From NCBI RefSeq assembly GCF_050271975.1, contig NZ_CP189850.1, forward strand, positions 1,364,001 through 1,428,000: a stretch of 64,000 nt of DNA. Reading direction: 5' to 3'. Below are positions 35,226 through 44,172 of this stretch, piece by piece (position 1 is the stretch's first letter; the number at the start of each line of letters is the position of its first letter). The DNA is from Litorimonas sp947503715 (lineage in GTDB: Bacteria > Pseudomonadota > Alphaproteobacteria > Caulobacterales > Maricaulaceae). The position numbers and the translations under genes were made by a program. The notes under the pieces are model-generated. The model searched no databases, was not told the DNA's origin, and saw only the letters and a list, made by a program, of their open reading frames with translations.

Positions 35226-35588
35226 ATGCTTCTGACAATGATGAAGGGCAAAATCCACCGGGCGACAGTGACCCAAGCGGATTTGCACTATGAAGGATCA
35301 ATTTCGATTGATCAGGACCTCTTGGACCGCGCGGGTATTCTCGCCAATGAACAGGTTGATATCCTGAACATCACCAATGGTGAGCGATTCACGACCTACG
35401 CCATCACGGCCCCGCGTGGCTCTAAGACCTTCGGCCTGAACGGCGCGGCGGCGCGACGCGTGCAACTTGGCGATAAGATCATCATCATCACCTATTGTCA
35501 GATGGAAGCCGAAAAAGCGCGGAATTATGCACCGAATGTCGTGCTTCTGGATGAGAATAACGAGGTTTTCGTTCCGCCCGTACATTAG
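35226..35588 (+). CDS. panD: Aspartate 1-decarboxylase precursor
   Basis: This enzyme makes beta-alanine from aspartate for pantothenate and coenzyme A. The 120-aa proenzyme cleaves itself at the Gly-Ser bond in HYEGSISID to form the pyruvoyl group. Other family blocks are QVDILNITNGERFTTYAI and FGLNGAAARRVQLGDKIIIITY. The start is the ATG at 35226, five bases after the strong ribosome-binding site AAAGGAGG; the frame runs further upstream, but that extension lies before the site. The gene is in the same frame as, and directly upstream of, the DUF2161 gene. Confidence 0.96.
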   Translation: MLLTMMKGKIHRATVTQADLHYEGSISIDQDLLDRAGILANEQVDILNITNGERFTTYAITAPRGSKTFGLNGAAARRVQLGDKIIIITYCQMEAEKARNYAPNVVLLDENNEVFVPPVH

Positions 35589-35621
35589 GACGGTCCCATC
35601 GCAGGGAATCCGAAAATATCT

Positions 35622-36314
35622 ATTAAGGAAACCGACCTTTACGCGCCCGTGAAAGCCTATTTCACGGCGCGGGGATATCAGGTCAAAGGCGAAGTCGGTG
35701 CGGCGGATCTGGTTGCCGTGCGCTTTGCGGATGGGGATGCGGCGGAACCCGTCATCGTGGAGTTGAAGACCACCTTCACGCTTTCCCTCTTCCATCAGGC
35801 GATTGCCCGCCAATCCATGACGGATCAGGTCTATATCTGTGCGCCGCATAAACCGGGAAAAATTTACTTTAGATCTTTGCGGAAGACCAAAATGCTTTGT
35901 CGCAGATTGGGACTCGGCTTAATGACCGTCCACTTGCCGGAAGGCCGCGTAGTCGTCCATTGCGATCCCGCACCCTTCACGCCACGCAAGATCAAAGCCC
36001 GCAAAGCGAAGCTGCTCTCAGAATTTGAAAGTCGTCACGGCGACCCGAATGATGGCGGTATGACGAGCGTCGGGATGATGACATCCTACCGCCAAGGCGC
36101 TCTACGCTGTGCGAAAGTCCTCCATGATGAAGGCGCATGCAAAGCCAGCTATGTCGCGAAAATGGCGGGGTTTGACAAAGCTCGCAATCTTATGGCGTCC
36201 AACCATTATGGCTGGTTCGAAAAAGTCGACCGAGGCATATACGGTCTGTCGCCCGAAGGCGCCAAAGCCTTATCTGATCACGCGGAAACCGTTCGTAGCA
36301 TGATGGGCGATTGA
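35622..36314 (+). CDS. DUF2161 family putative PD-(D/E)xK nuclease-fold protein
   Basis: This protein of about 230 aa has an N-terminal nuclease-like core (YQVKGEVGAADLVAVRF, then VIVELKTTFTLSLFHQAI with the E-L-K triad) and a C-terminal winged-helix-like segment (CKASYVAKMAGFDKARNLMASNHYGWFEKVDRGIYGLS). That is the DUF2161 layout. The first standard start codon is GTG at 35649, but the sequence just before it, IKETDLYAPVKAYFTARGY, looks like the conserved beginning of the family. I therefore place the start at ATT 35622, with ATC 35598 as another option. The frame is open back to the panD stop. The substrate and role of the family are not established. Confidence 0.75.
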   Translation: MKETDLYAPVKAYFTARGYQVKGEVGAADLVAVRFADGDAAEPVIVELKTTFTLSLFHQAIARQSMTDQVYICAPHKPGKIYFRSLRKTKMLCRRLGLGLMTVHLPEGRVVVHCDPAPFTPRKIKARKAKLLSEFESRHGDPNDGGMTSVGMMTSYRQGALRCAKVLHDEGACKASYVAKMAGFDKARNLMASNHYGWFEKVDRGIYGLSPEGAKALSDHAETVRSMMGD

Positions 36315-36315
36315 T

Positions 36316-37032
36316 TTACTCCGCAATTCCATAACTCATATTTACCGTCACGCTTAGCGTTTGTTCACCTGCGCTGACGGGCGTTGAGGCGCTTGACATT
36401 TCCATCGCTGCCGCGCGCATCATGACGGGTTGCGGTCTAAGGTTTCCGCCGGCTTCCGACAGTGAGAGGAGTGGGCCAAGTTTGACTCCGGCTGCGGCAG
36501 CCATGCTTTCGGCCTTTGATTTTGCCTCGCGGATCGCATCCTCTCGGGCCTGATCTTTAGCGGCTTTCGGGTCTTTGACCGTGAACTGCACCTGATTGAT
36601 ATTGTTGACGCCCGCCCGCACGAGCGCATCCAACATCGGGCCGATCTGTTCAATATCATCAGATTTCACTGTCACCGTATTCCGGACTTCATAGCCCTTG
36701 ATTTCCGGCTTGCGACGGTCGCGATAATCATATTGCGGCTGCAGCGAGAGTTGGCTGGTCGTGATGTCCGACTTTGGGATACCCGCGCTTTCCAATTCAT
36801 CAAAGACTGCCGTCATCAAGGTTGCATTGCCCATCATGGCTTCGCGAGCCGTCTTGCCCTGTTGCACGACGCCTGCGCTCACAATAGCGCGGTCAGGCGC
36901 GACATTGGCTTGACCCGTGGCCGAAACGTCTACCGTGGCCTGAGGCGCGGAACTGGACGTGATATAAGTCGGCGCACCGGAATTGCAGGCAGTCAGACAG
37001 AGCGCGGAGGCGAGGAGGGCGTATTTGATCAT
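36316..37032 (-). CDS. SIMPL domain (DUF541) lipoprotein
   Basis: This 238-aa protein has a lipoprotein signal (ALLASALCLTAC, lipidation at Cys16) and a SIMPL/DUF541 domain with VSATGQANVAPDRAIVSAGV, the conserved DITTSQLSLQPQYDY and a C-terminal VTVNMSYGIAE. Related proteins (for example the periplasmic E. coli YggE and the BP26 antigen of Brucella) are envelope proteins thought to form oligomers; their function is unclear. The start is the ATG at 37032, with AAAGG at good spacing; the frame extends five codons further up. It is divergent from the carboxylase gene. Confidence 0.9.
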   Translation of the reverse strand: MIKYALLASALCLTACNSGAPTYITSSSAPQATVDVSATGQANVAPDRAIVSAGVVQQGKTAREAMMGNATLMTAVFDELESAGIPKSDITTSQLSLQPQYDYRDRRKPEIKGYEVRNTVTVKSDDIEQIGPMLDALVRAGVNNINQVQFTVKDPKAAKDQAREDAIREAKSKAESMAAAAGVKLGPLLSLSEAGGNLRPQPVMMRAAAMEMSSASTPVSAGEQTLSVTVNMSYGIAE

Positions 37033-37113
37033 GATGTGACCTTTCAATTTTGAAAGGCGAGGTTAGTCGGATGGGCATTGCGTGACAAGCATTGCTCGGC
37101 CAAAGTCCCGCGC

Positions 37114-38622
37114 ATGAGCTGGAAACACGAATTAGATGAACTCGCCAAACGCAAAGCGATGTCGCTACAGATGGGCGGGGCCGATAAGGTCGCGCGGCAG
37201 GCTGCCCGCGGTAAGCTGAACGCGCGGGAGCGTTTGGAGGGCCTGCTGGACTTTGACGGGTTTGATGAAATTGGCGGATTGGCCGGACGTGGCCGATATA
37301 CAGAAGAGGGGGCGCTGATCGACTCCGCGCCGTCCAACTTTCTCTTTGGGCGGGGCAGGATAAATGGTCGGCGCGTTGTCGCGACATGCGATGATTTTAC
37401 GGTACGAGGCGGCGCGTCCGATGCCGCGATCTACCGCAAATTTATCGTCGCAGAGCAAATGGCGCATGAGCTTCGCTTGCCGATTATCCGGATGATTGAC
37501 GGCACGGGCGGTGGCGGGTCTGTCAAGTCTCTCGAGGTGATGGGACATACCTATGTGCCCATGGTGCCGGGTTGGGACCATGTTGTGAAAAATCTGGAAA
37601 CGGTACCCGTCGTTGCACTGGCGCTGGGTCCGACAGCTGGACTTGGCGCGGCGCGGGCGGTCGCCTCACATTATTCCGTGATGGTCAAAGGTCTCTCGCA
37701 AATTTTCACAGCGGGTCCCGCCGTCGTCGCGGCGCTGGGCGAAACGCAGGATAAGGAATCTCTCGGCGGATCGAAAATTCACACGCGGAACGGCGTGATT
37801 GATGATGAGGCGACGGATGAGGAAGACGCTTTTCTTCGCGCGCGGAAGTTCCTCTCCTACCTACCGGATTATGCTGGCGCTCCGCTGGTGCGAACGGATT
37901 GTAAAGACCCGACGGACCGCAGGGATGAGACGCTCTTATCCATTGTCCCGCGAGATAAAACCAAAGCCTATAATATGCGCAAGATCGTCGATGCCCTGTT
38001 CGATAAAGACAGCGTGTTTGAGATGGGGCGACACTGGGGCAGGGCATCTATTACTGCCTTTGCGCGATTGGATGGCTGGCCCGTTGCCGTGCTCGCCAAC
38101 GATCCGATGTTTCTGGGCGGCAGTTGGACGGCGGATACGGCTGAGAAGGCGAAACGCTTTACCGAGACTGCTCAACTCTTTGGCCTGCCTGTCATTAATC
38201 TGGTAGATAATCCCGGTTTTATGATCGGACTGGAGGCCGAACGCACCGCCACGATCCGGCGCGGAGTCGAGGCGATGAATGCCATCTACCGCGCGGATGT
38301 GCCGTGGGCCTCGGTCATCATCCGCAAGGCTTACGGCGTTGCGGGCGCCGCCATGTCCAATGCGGAACGCTTCCCATACCGCGTCGCATGGCCCAGCGGT
38401 GATTGGGGCAGCCTGCCGATTGATGGCGGTGTCGAGGTGGCTTACCGCGCAGAACTGGAAGCCGCGGATGACCCTGCTGCGGAACTCGCGAAAATCAAAG
38501 CCCGCCTCGCCAATGTCAGTTCGCCATTCCGCACAGCAGAGGCCTTTGGCGTTGAGAACATCATCGATCCGCGAGAGACGCGAACGTGGCTTTGTGAATT
38601 TATAAATCTCGTGATGCGCTAG
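37114..38622 (+). CDS. Acyl-CoA carboxylase beta (carboxyltransferase) subunit
   Basis: This 502-aa biotin-dependent carboxyltransferase moves CO2 from carboxybiotin to an acyl-CoA such as propionyl-, methylcrotonyl- or geranyl-CoA. Both crotonase-like halves are present: RGKLNARERLEGLLDFDGFDEI at the start, an oxyanion region in IRMIDGTGGGGSVKS, and the C-terminal half with LAVLANDPMFLGG-type sequence and VDNPGFMIGLEAE. No alpha (biotin carboxylase/BCCP) subunit gene is adjacent, so the acyl-CoA substrate cannot be decided. The start is the ATG at 37114 (MSWKHELDELAKRK). It is followed by an HxlR-type regulator that may control it. Confidence 0.88.
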   Translation: MSWKHELDELAKRKAMSLQMGGADKVARQAARGKLNARERLEGLLDFDGFDEIGGLAGRGRYTEEGALIDSAPSNFLFGRGRINGRRVVATCDDFTVRGGASDAAIYRKFIVAEQMAHELRLPIIRMIDGTGGGGSVKSLEVMGHTYVPMVPGWDHVVKNLETVPVVALALGPTAGLGAARAVASHYSVMVKGLSQIFTAGPAVVAALGETQDKESLGGSKIHTRNGVIDDEATDEEDAFLRARKFLSYLPDYAGAPLVRTDCKDPTDRRDETLLSIVPRDKTKAYNMRKIVDALFDKDSVFEMGRHWGRASITAFARLDGWPVAVLANDPMFLGGSWTADTAEKAKRFTETAQLFGLPVINLVDNPGFMIGLEAERTATIRRGVEAMNAIYRADVPWASVIIRKAYGVAGAAMSNAERFPYRVAWPSGDWGSLPIDGGVEVAYRAELEAADDPAAELAKIKARLANVSSPFRTAEAFGVENIIDPRETRTWLCEFINLVMR

Positions 38623-38663
38623 GAATCATTGATTTCAGCCGTCCAATCGCTAGGTCGGTCTTC

Positions 38664-39149
38664 ATGACAGACCCAGCTCGCAAACCTGATTCTGATATTG
38701 TTCGCGAAGCCCCGATCCCGCTGGAGAAGTGTGGCGGGGCGAAAGCCTTGGATGTTCTGACGGATCGTTGGACGTGGTTGATTGTGCGGGAAGCACTATA
38801 TGGTGTCAGCCGGTTTGATGACATGCGGTCCGATCTGGATATTCCGCGCTCTGTCCTAACCTCGCGGTTGAAGAAACTTGTCGAAGACGGTGTTCTCGAA
38901 ACGCGTCAGTATAAAGATCCGGGCGCGCGGGCGCGGACGGCTTATTTTCTGACCGAAAAAGGGCAAGCCCTCGCACCCGTTTTCATGGCACTAATGCAAT
39001 GGGGCGATACGCATCTACGCGGCGGGCGAAAGTCGCTTGCCCTGCGGGATAGCCGGACGGGATTGGATGTGCGCTCGGCCTTGGTGCCTCTGGGCGCGGA
39101 GGTCGTGCCCTTTAATGCACTAAAACTGACAGTCGTACCTGACGCTTAA
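38664..39149 (+). CDS. HxlR-family winged-helix transcriptional regulator
   Basis: This 161-aa DNA-binding protein has the HxlR core near residues 17-100: CGGAKALDVLTDRWTWLIVREALYGVSRFDD, IPRSVLTSRLKKLVEDGVLE and TAYFLTEKGQALAPVFMAL. A Cys near the start of the domain (LEKCGG) is typical of redox- or aldehyde-sensing members but does not prove sensing. It follows the carboxylase gene by about 40 bp and its 3' end overlaps that of the convergent desaturase gene by four bases. Its target is unknown. Confidence 0.9.
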   Translation: MTDPARKPDSDIVREAPIPLEKCGGAKALDVLTDRWTWLIVREALYGVSRFDDMRSDLDIPRSVLTSRLKKLVEDGVLETRQYKDPGARARTAYFLTEKGQALAPVFMALMQWGDTHLRGGRKSLALRDSRTGLDVRSALVPLGAEVVPFNALKLTVVPDA

Positions 39150-39910
39150 ACCAACCCTCGGTCTGTTCCGCAGACCTTGTCCCAGAAGCGGAAATATAAT
39201 CCGTAATTCCCTTTGAATTTCGTGTGATGCAAATTGTGGTGGCTGGCCGTGATAATGTGCCGGCCCCACCACCCTTTAATCCAACGGTCCGGATAAACTT
39301 CCCATCCGGCATGATTGAAAACAGAATTAATCGTCATCAGCATGAGAATGAGCAGCGCCATGCCAACATGGATGGGCAGGATCAGCGCGAGGACGGGGAG
39401 GAGCCAAGCTGAGCTGACCGCCTCTATTGGGTCGAAAGAAAAACTCGCCCAAGGGGTCGGCTGGACACTGCGGTGATGGCCCGCATGGGTGTGTTGGAAT
39501 AGTTTACGATGATGCATGACGCGGTGTGTGAAATAGAACCATGTGTCCTGCACGAAGAGATAGATGAGACCTGAGACCGGTAACCAGAGCCATCCTAAGA
39601 CACCCTCGGGCATTCCCGAATACATCGCGCTGCCACCCGCCTTCCAAATCTCAACAACAATCGCAGCAGGGAGGGCGTAGATGAACGCGCTAATCGTGGA
39701 GAGATAAATCTCGTTTCGGATGGTCTCGCGCGTGGGTTCGCGTTTGGACAGGCGGCGCGCCTTTTTGGGTGCGCGCTTCCAGAGGGTAAAGTGGATAGGC
39801 CAGACAATCGCAAAATAACGCGCAATGATAATCGCTGTGAAGCCCAGATAGGTAATCACGGTACCCGATAGCGGAATCGGCGCAAGATTGAATAGGTCCC
39901 CTAAGCTCAT
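39146..39910 (-). CDS. Sterol desaturase / fatty acid hydroxylase superfamily protein
   Basis: This 254-aa membrane protein has four to five helices and the histidine clusters that bind the di-iron centre: HRVMHHRKLFQHTHAGHH near residues 130-147 and HNLHHTKF near 228. Members hydroxylate or desaturate lipids, carotenoids or sterol-like compounds. It lies three bases downstream of glpD on the same strand, so it is probably in the glpD transcript, a link that hints at lipid metabolism. The substrate is not predictable. Confidence 0.9.
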   Translation of the reverse strand: MSLGDLFNLAPIPLSGTVITYLGFTAIIIARYFAIVWPIHFTLWKRAPKKARRLSKREPTRETIRNEIYLSTISAFIYALPAAIVVEIWKAGGSAMYSGMPEGVLGWLWLPVSGLIYLFVQDTWFYFTHRVMHHRKLFQHTHAGHHRSVQPTPWASFSFDPIEAVSSAWLLPVLALILPIHVGMALLILMLMTINSVFNHAGWEVYPDRWIKGWWGRHIITASHHNLHHTKFKGNYGLYFRFWDKVCGTDRGLV

Positions 39911-39913
39911 GGC

Positions 39914-41401
39914 TTAGCCAATAGTCGTGTTAAACCACTCCGTAAATGCGTCTTTTTCAACATCGCTCATGTGTAAGCCCAGCTTGCTGCGCCGCCACAT
40001 GATATCATCGGCTGACGTCGCCCATTCATGATTGATGAGATAATTGACTTCCAGCTCATAAAGTCCTGCACCAAAATGTTGACCTAACTCAGGCTGTGTC
40101 GTGCCGTCCCCAAGAATAAGCGTGATCCGCGTCCCGTATGCATGGCAAAGACGTCTCAAGAGCGCCTCATTTAGGGCGCGATAGCGTTTGTACATGTCAT
40201 TATAAAACCGCTCAAAGTCAGCGTCGATTAGGTCGCCACCCGGTAACAGGGCACGTTGTGTCCAATCGCCTGTTTTATACTCGTAATATTTTGAGAGTTT
40301 TTGCATAGCATGTTCGCCAAGCTTACGCGACGTCGTGATTTTCCCGCCATAGATAGACAGGAACGGGGCACCATTTGCGAACTCTTCAATGTCTAAAACA
40401 TAATCACGGGTGACAGCGGAGGCGTCCTCAGATTTATCATCATAAAGTGGGCGCACGCCTGCATAATCCCAGACAACATCCTTGGGCGAGATATCATTCT
40501 CGAAATACTCACTCGCGGCGGAACAAAGATAGCTGATTTCTTCCTCGCTGATTTTAACAGGGCCTTCGGAAAAGTCATAAGGCTGATCCGTTGTCCCAAT
40601 CAGGGTGTAATCCCGCTCATAAGGTATTGCGAAAATCACGCGATTATCGGCATTTTGGAAGAGATAGGCATGATCGCCGTCAAAGAGCTTTTTCGTGACA
40701 ATATGACTGCCTTTTACGAGGCGCAGAGATTGCTCATTCTTAGTCGTTTTGATTTTACCGAGAACTTCATCCACCCAAGGACCAGCTGAATTCACGATGC
40801 CCTTTGTCGTGATTGTTTCGATTTTTCCACGGTGTTTTATCTTGGCGCTGTAACCTGTTTCAGTGGCCTCGACGCTTAGGACTTCGGTGCGTGTGCGAAT
40901 ATCCGCACCACGATTTTCCGCGTCTAGTGCATAAAGGACAACAAGCCGCGCATCCTCGACCCAGCAGTCTGAATACTCAAACCCTGTCTTGAAGCGTGAT
41001 TCCAATACGCCTTGATGTGGAGCCTTGTTCAGCTTGAGCGATTTTGATCCCGGCAACATCTCCCGCCCGCCAATATGGTCATAGAGGAATAATCCGGTGC
41101 GGAGCATCCAAGCGGGTCGCAGACCTTTATCATAAGGTAGCACAAACCGCATGGGCCAGATGATATGCGGCGCAGAACGGAGCATGACCTCGCGCTCTTT
41201 CAGGGCATGACGCACAAGGTTGAACTCGTAATATTCCAAGTAACGTAGCCCGCCGTGAATCAGTTTCGTTGAGGCAGAGCTTGTATGACTGGCCAGATCA
41301 TCCCGCTCGCAAAGCAGGACTTTTAGACCGCGCCCCGCCGCGTCCCGCGCAATCGCCGTTCCGTTAATGCCACCACCGATAATGAGAAGATCATAAGTCA
41401 T
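39914..41401 (-). CDS. glpD: Glycerol-3-phosphate dehydrogenase (aerobic, FAD)
   Basis: This membrane-associated flavoenzyme (495 aa) oxidises sn-glycerol-3-phosphate to dihydroxyacetone phosphate and feeds electrons to quinone. The FAD-binding motif DLLIIGGGINGTAIARDAAGRG is at the N-terminus, followed by CERDDLASHTSSASTKLIHGGLRYLE. The C-terminal regulatory domain has the usual FxxWxxxT-like ending. The start is the ATG at 41401 with GGGAG five bases upstream; the frame extends further but without a site. It is divergent from glpK, and the shared intergenic region holds a GlpR-type operator. glpF and glpR genes are not in the window. Confidence 0.96.
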   Translation of the reverse strand: MTYDLLIIGGGINGTAIARDAAGRGLKVLLCERDDLASHTSSASTKLIHGGLRYLEYYEFNLVRHALKEREVMLRSAPHIIWPMRFVLPYDKGLRPAWMLRTGLFLYDHIGGREMLPGSKSLKLNKAPHQGVLESRFKTGFEYSDCWVEDARLVVLYALDAENRGADIRTRTEVLSVEATETGYSAKIKHRGKIETITTKGIVNSAGPWVDEVLGKIKTTKNEQSLRLVKGSHIVTKKLFDGDHAYLFQNADNRVIFAIPYERDYTLIGTTDQPYDFSEGPVKISEEEISYLCSAASEYFENDISPKDVVWDYAGVRPLYDDKSEDASAVTRDYVLDIEEFANGAPFLSIYGGKITTSRKLGEHAMQKLSKYYEYKTGDWTQRALLPGGDLIDADFERFYNDMYKRYRALNEALLRRLCHAYGTRITLILGDGTTQPELGQHFGAGLYELEVNYLINHEWATSADDIMWRRSKLGLHMSDVEKDAFTEWFNTTIG

Positions 41402-41435
41402 GATGCTCCCTAGCAGACTGTTCATTTTCGACAAG

Positions 41436-41465
41436 CGTTTTCGTTTTCGAACATTGCGATGTTCG
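41436..41465. promoter_or_regulatory. GlpR-type operator(s) in the glpD-glpK intergenic region
   Basis: CGTTTTCGTTTTCGAACATT at 41436-41455 matches the E. coli GlpR palindrome (half-site WATKYTCGWW, from memory) at 18 of 20 positions. It overlaps a perfect inverted repeat CGAACAT-TGCG-ATGTTCG at 41448-41465, whose right arm gives another half-site. A looser half-site lies at about 41423-41432. Position between two divergent glycerol genes supports control of both. The regulator itself is not in the window. Confidence 0.65.
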
Positions 41466-41488
41466 TTTTTTCATTGCATCAAGTAAGT

Positions 41489-42949
41489 ATGAAAAAAGTT
41501 ATTCTCTCTATCGACCAAGGTACGACGTCCTCTCGAACGCTCGTTTTTTCCCAACGTGGAAAGATATTATTCTCTGCTCAGGAAGAATTTCCGCAGATCT
41601 ATCCGCAGGATGGATGGGTTGAGCATGATCCAGAGGCGATTTGGTCAACTGTTTTATCCACACTCAAAAAGGCTTATGCTTTTACGCAGGAAGCCGAACT
41701 CTCTGTCGCTGCGATTGGTATTACGAATCAACGTGAGACGACTTTGGTTTGGGATCGGCAGACGGGAAAACCGATTTACAATGCTATCGTTTGGCAGGAC
41801 CGTCGCACGGCTAAAATTTGCCAAGAGCTGGCCAAGCAGATGCCTGTCGAGGCGTTACAGGCCAAAACAGGATTGCTTCATGATCCTTATTTCTCCGGCT
41901 CTAAAATCGCTTGGATTTTGGACAATGTTGATGGCGCACGCGATATGGAATTGGCGTTCGGCACTGTCGATAGTTTCCTCATCTGGCGACTGACAGAGGG
42001 TCAAAGTCATGTCACGGATGCGACCAATGCCAGTCGGACAAACCTGTTCGATATACATGCGCAGGATTGGGATGATGATTTGCTCGGGCTCTTTGGTGTC
42101 CCGCGTTCAGGTCTGCCCAAGGTTTTGGATTGTTCGGCACAATTTGGCGTCTGTACTGTTCTGGGTGATGATATCCCAATTCTGGGCGTTGCAGGGGATC
42201 AGCAAGCTGCGGCGATTGGACAGGCCTGTTTTGCACCCGGCGATATTAAATCGACTTATGGCACGGGGTGTTTTGTCATCCTGAACACGGGCAGTGAGGC
42301 GATAAACTCCAAGAATCGACTTCTCACAACTATTGGTTATCGCCTGAATGGCAAGACGACTTACGCGCTGGAAGGTTCAATCTTCATGGCCGGAGCCTCC
42401 GTGCAATGGTTGCGTGATGAGATGAAACTCGTCGATCATGCGGCTGAGACTGAAGCCGTGTGCGAGACATTGGAGAGCACGGGCGGTGTTTATCTTGTAC
42501 CGGCTTTCACAGGGCTCGGCGCACCGCATTGGGCACCCGATGCGCGGGGCGCCGTCTTTGGTATGACCCGGGATACGGGTCGGGATGAGCTCATCCGGGC
42601 GACAGTCGAGTCGGTCATCTATCAAACGTATGATCTGTTTGATGCCATGGCAAAAGATGGCGTGGAACCCACGACTTTGCGCGTCGATGGCGGAATGAGT
42701 GCCAATAGTTGGATGTGTGGCTATCTCGCAGATATTCTCGACATTCCTGTCCAACGTCCCGCGGTGCTGGAAACCACAGCGCTCGGCGCGGCTTATCTCG
42801 CAGGGTTGGGTGCAGGACTTTACGAGAGTTTGGAGGAGGTCGCAGATCAATGGGCCGTCGACCGAGAGTTTACGCCAAATTTAGATGCAAAGACCCGTGA
42901 AACCCGTCTTGCAGAATGGTCGAAATATGTGCAGAAGCTGCTTTCCTGA
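41489..42949 (+). CDS. glpK: Glycerol kinase
   Basis: This FGGY-family kinase (486 aa) phosphorylates glycerol to glycerol-3-phosphate, the substrate of the divergent glpD product. Signature elements: ILSIDQGTTSSRTLVFSQ at the N-terminus, AIGITNQRETTLVWD, the FGGY motif region GVAGDQQAAAIGQACF, and GGMSANSWMCGYLADIL near residue 395. The first in-frame ATG is at 41459, inside the operator, and the second at 41489 opens the conserved N-terminus; the latter is chosen. The ribosome-binding site is weak (AAGTAAG). It is followed by a tRNA gene. Confidence 0.96.
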   Translation: MKKVILSIDQGTTSSRTLVFSQRGKILFSAQEEFPQIYPQDGWVEHDPEAIWSTVLSTLKKAYAFTQEAELSVAAIGITNQRETTLVWDRQTGKPIYNAIVWQDRRTAKICQELAKQMPVEALQAKTGLLHDPYFSGSKIAWILDNVDGARDMELAFGTVDSFLIWRLTEGQSHVTDATNASRTNLFDIHAQDWDDDLLGLFGVPRSGLPKVLDCSAQFGVCTVLGDDIPILGVAGDQQAAAIGQACFAPGDIKSTYGTGCFVILNTGSEAINSKNRLLTTIGYRLNGKTTYALEGSIFMAGASVQWLRDEMKLVDHAAETEAVCETLESTGGVYLVPAFTGLGAPHWAPDARGAVFGMTRDTGRDELIRATVESVIYQTYDLFDAMAKDGVEPTTLRVDGGMSANSWMCGYLADILDIPVQRPAVLETTALGAAYLAGLGAGLYESLEEVADQWAVDREFTPNLDAKTRETRLAEWSKYVQKLLS

Positions 42950-42972
42950 TTTTGAGCCTTGGCTCAATCAAC

Positions 42973-43049
42973 GGGGGGTTAGCTCAATTGGTTAGAGCCG
43001 TCCGCTCATAACGGATTGGTTGGGGGTTCGAGTCCCTCACCCCCTACCA
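42973..43049 (+). tRNA. tRNA with CAU anticodon, probably tRNA-Ile2
   Basis: The cloverleaf is complete over 77 nt with encoded CCA: acceptor GGGGGGT with ACCCCCT (G·T at the first pair), D arm GCTCAATTGGTTAGAGC, anticodon loop CTCATAA, T loop TTCGAGT. CAU reads Met or, after lysidine modification by TilS, the Ile codon AUA. The CGCTCATAACGG anticodon arm and the TTGGTT variable region resemble tRNA-Ile2. The assignment Ile2 versus elongator Met is by resemblance only. Confidence 0.85.
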
Positions 43050-43102
43050 GTTACATGCCAAATTTCAATCTCGTCTTCGGAACGGGGTTGTGACTTGTAG
43101 TA

Positions 43103-43116
43103 TGACACCGGTTACC
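43103..43116. promoter_or_regulatory. LacI-type operator upstream of the TRAP transporter
   Basis: TGACACCGGTTACC is identical to 46806-46819 and shares its first ten bases with 49719-49728. The CCGG centre with flanking TGA is typical of LacI-family operators. It lies about 40 bp before the dctP start. Confidence 0.7.
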
Positions 43117-43155
43117 ATATGCGTCTGTTTACAAGTGTTTGAGGGAGAAAACCTG

Positions 43156-44172
43156 ATGATTGTAGGACGCAGACGCTTTATATATGGAAGCGCGGCAGGG
43201 CTGTCCGGTTTAGGCGGGTTTGGACTTCAGGCTTGCACACCCTCCGCTGACGCCCCTCTGCGGACTGTTGATATTTTGCCCGAGGGTTTTCCAACCGTCA
43301 TCGGTTTGGAAGCGATGCGGGACGATCTCTTAGAGAGGTCGGGCGGTCGTCTGCAAATGAAGATCTATCCTGGCGCACAGCTGGGCGCGGAAAAAGATAC
43401 ACTTGAACTGACCGTCTTTGGTGGACTGGATATTGCGCGTGTGAATATTGCGCCGCTCAATGCATTCGTCCCAGAAACACGGGTACCGTCGCTGCCATTT
43501 ATGTTCAGATCTATTGATCACATGCGCGTGGCGATGGACGGCGCGCCGGGTCAAATCATATTAGAGTCGATGCGCTCACATGGTTTGGTGGGGCTGGCCT
43601 TTTACGATTCCGGCGCACGGAGTTTTTATACCTCGGAACGTTCAATCAACGATCCATCCGACCTCTCAGGATTGAAAATCCGCGTGCAGAATTCTGATCT
43701 TTTCGTGTCTATGATTCGCGCATTGGGAGGCAATCCTACGCCTATCCCACTGGGTGAAGTCTATCAGGGGCTTTTACAGGGTGTGATAGATGGGGCTGAA
43801 AATAATTGGCCGTCTTATGAGAGCTTCCGGCATTTCGAAACGGCACCTTATTATAGTCTAACGCGCCATGTTATTTCGCCAGAGGTGGTTTGCCTGAGCC
43901 TGAAAACTTGGGAGCGTCTGTCGGAGGCTGACCGCGAGATGGTCCAAGCTGCGGCGCGTGTATCAGTTCCCATTATGCGGGCCGCGTGGGATGAACGCGT
44001 TGAAACCTCGAAGTCTATTGTTTCAGAAGCGGCCAAACCTGTCACGGTAACGGAACCTCCTGTCGCGCCTTTCCAAGAGAAGGTCCAAGCCGTCTGGGCG
44101 CAATATCTCGACAGTCCGCGATTGCAGGAAATTACTGATATGATCCAATCTATTGACGAGACTGCATCATGA
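43156..44172 (+). CDS. dctP: TRAP transporter substrate-binding protein (DctP type)
   Basis: This 338-aa periplasmic protein captures an organic acid and hands it to the DctQM membrane subunits. It begins with a twin-arginine-like signal (GRRRFIYGSAAGLSGLGGFGLQACT), in which the AC may also be a lipobox. DctP-family blocks follow: YPGAQLGAEKDTLELTVFG, LKIRVQNSDLFVSMIRALGG and GVIDGAENNWPSYESF. The start is the ATG at 43156, with GAGGGAG upstream; the frame extends further but through the operator. It overlaps dctQ by four bases. From the neighbouring catabolic genes the ligand is probably a sugar acid such as an unsaturated uronate or its oligomer. Confidence 0.92.
   Translation: MIVGRRRFIYGSAAGLSGLGGFGLQACTPSADAPLRTVDILPEGFPTVIGLEAMRDDLLERSGGRLQMKIYPGAQLGAEKDTLELTVFGGLDIARVNIAPLNAFVPETRVPSLPFMFRSIDHMRVAMDGAPGQIILESMRSHGLVGLAFYDSGARSFYTSERSINDPSDLSGLKIRVQNSDLFVSMIRALGGNPTPIPLGEVYQGLLQGVIDGAENNWPSYESFRHFETAPYYSLTRHVISPEVVCLSLKTWERLSEADREMVQAAARVSVPIMRAAWDERVETSKSIVSEAAKPVTVTEPPVAPFQEKVQAVWAQYLDSPRLQEITDMIQSIDETAS

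Noticed and set aside
42953..42966. TGAGCC/GGCTCA hairpin after glpK as a terminator
   Set aside because: There is no T run after the stem and it sits only a few bases before the tRNA; not enough to call a terminator.
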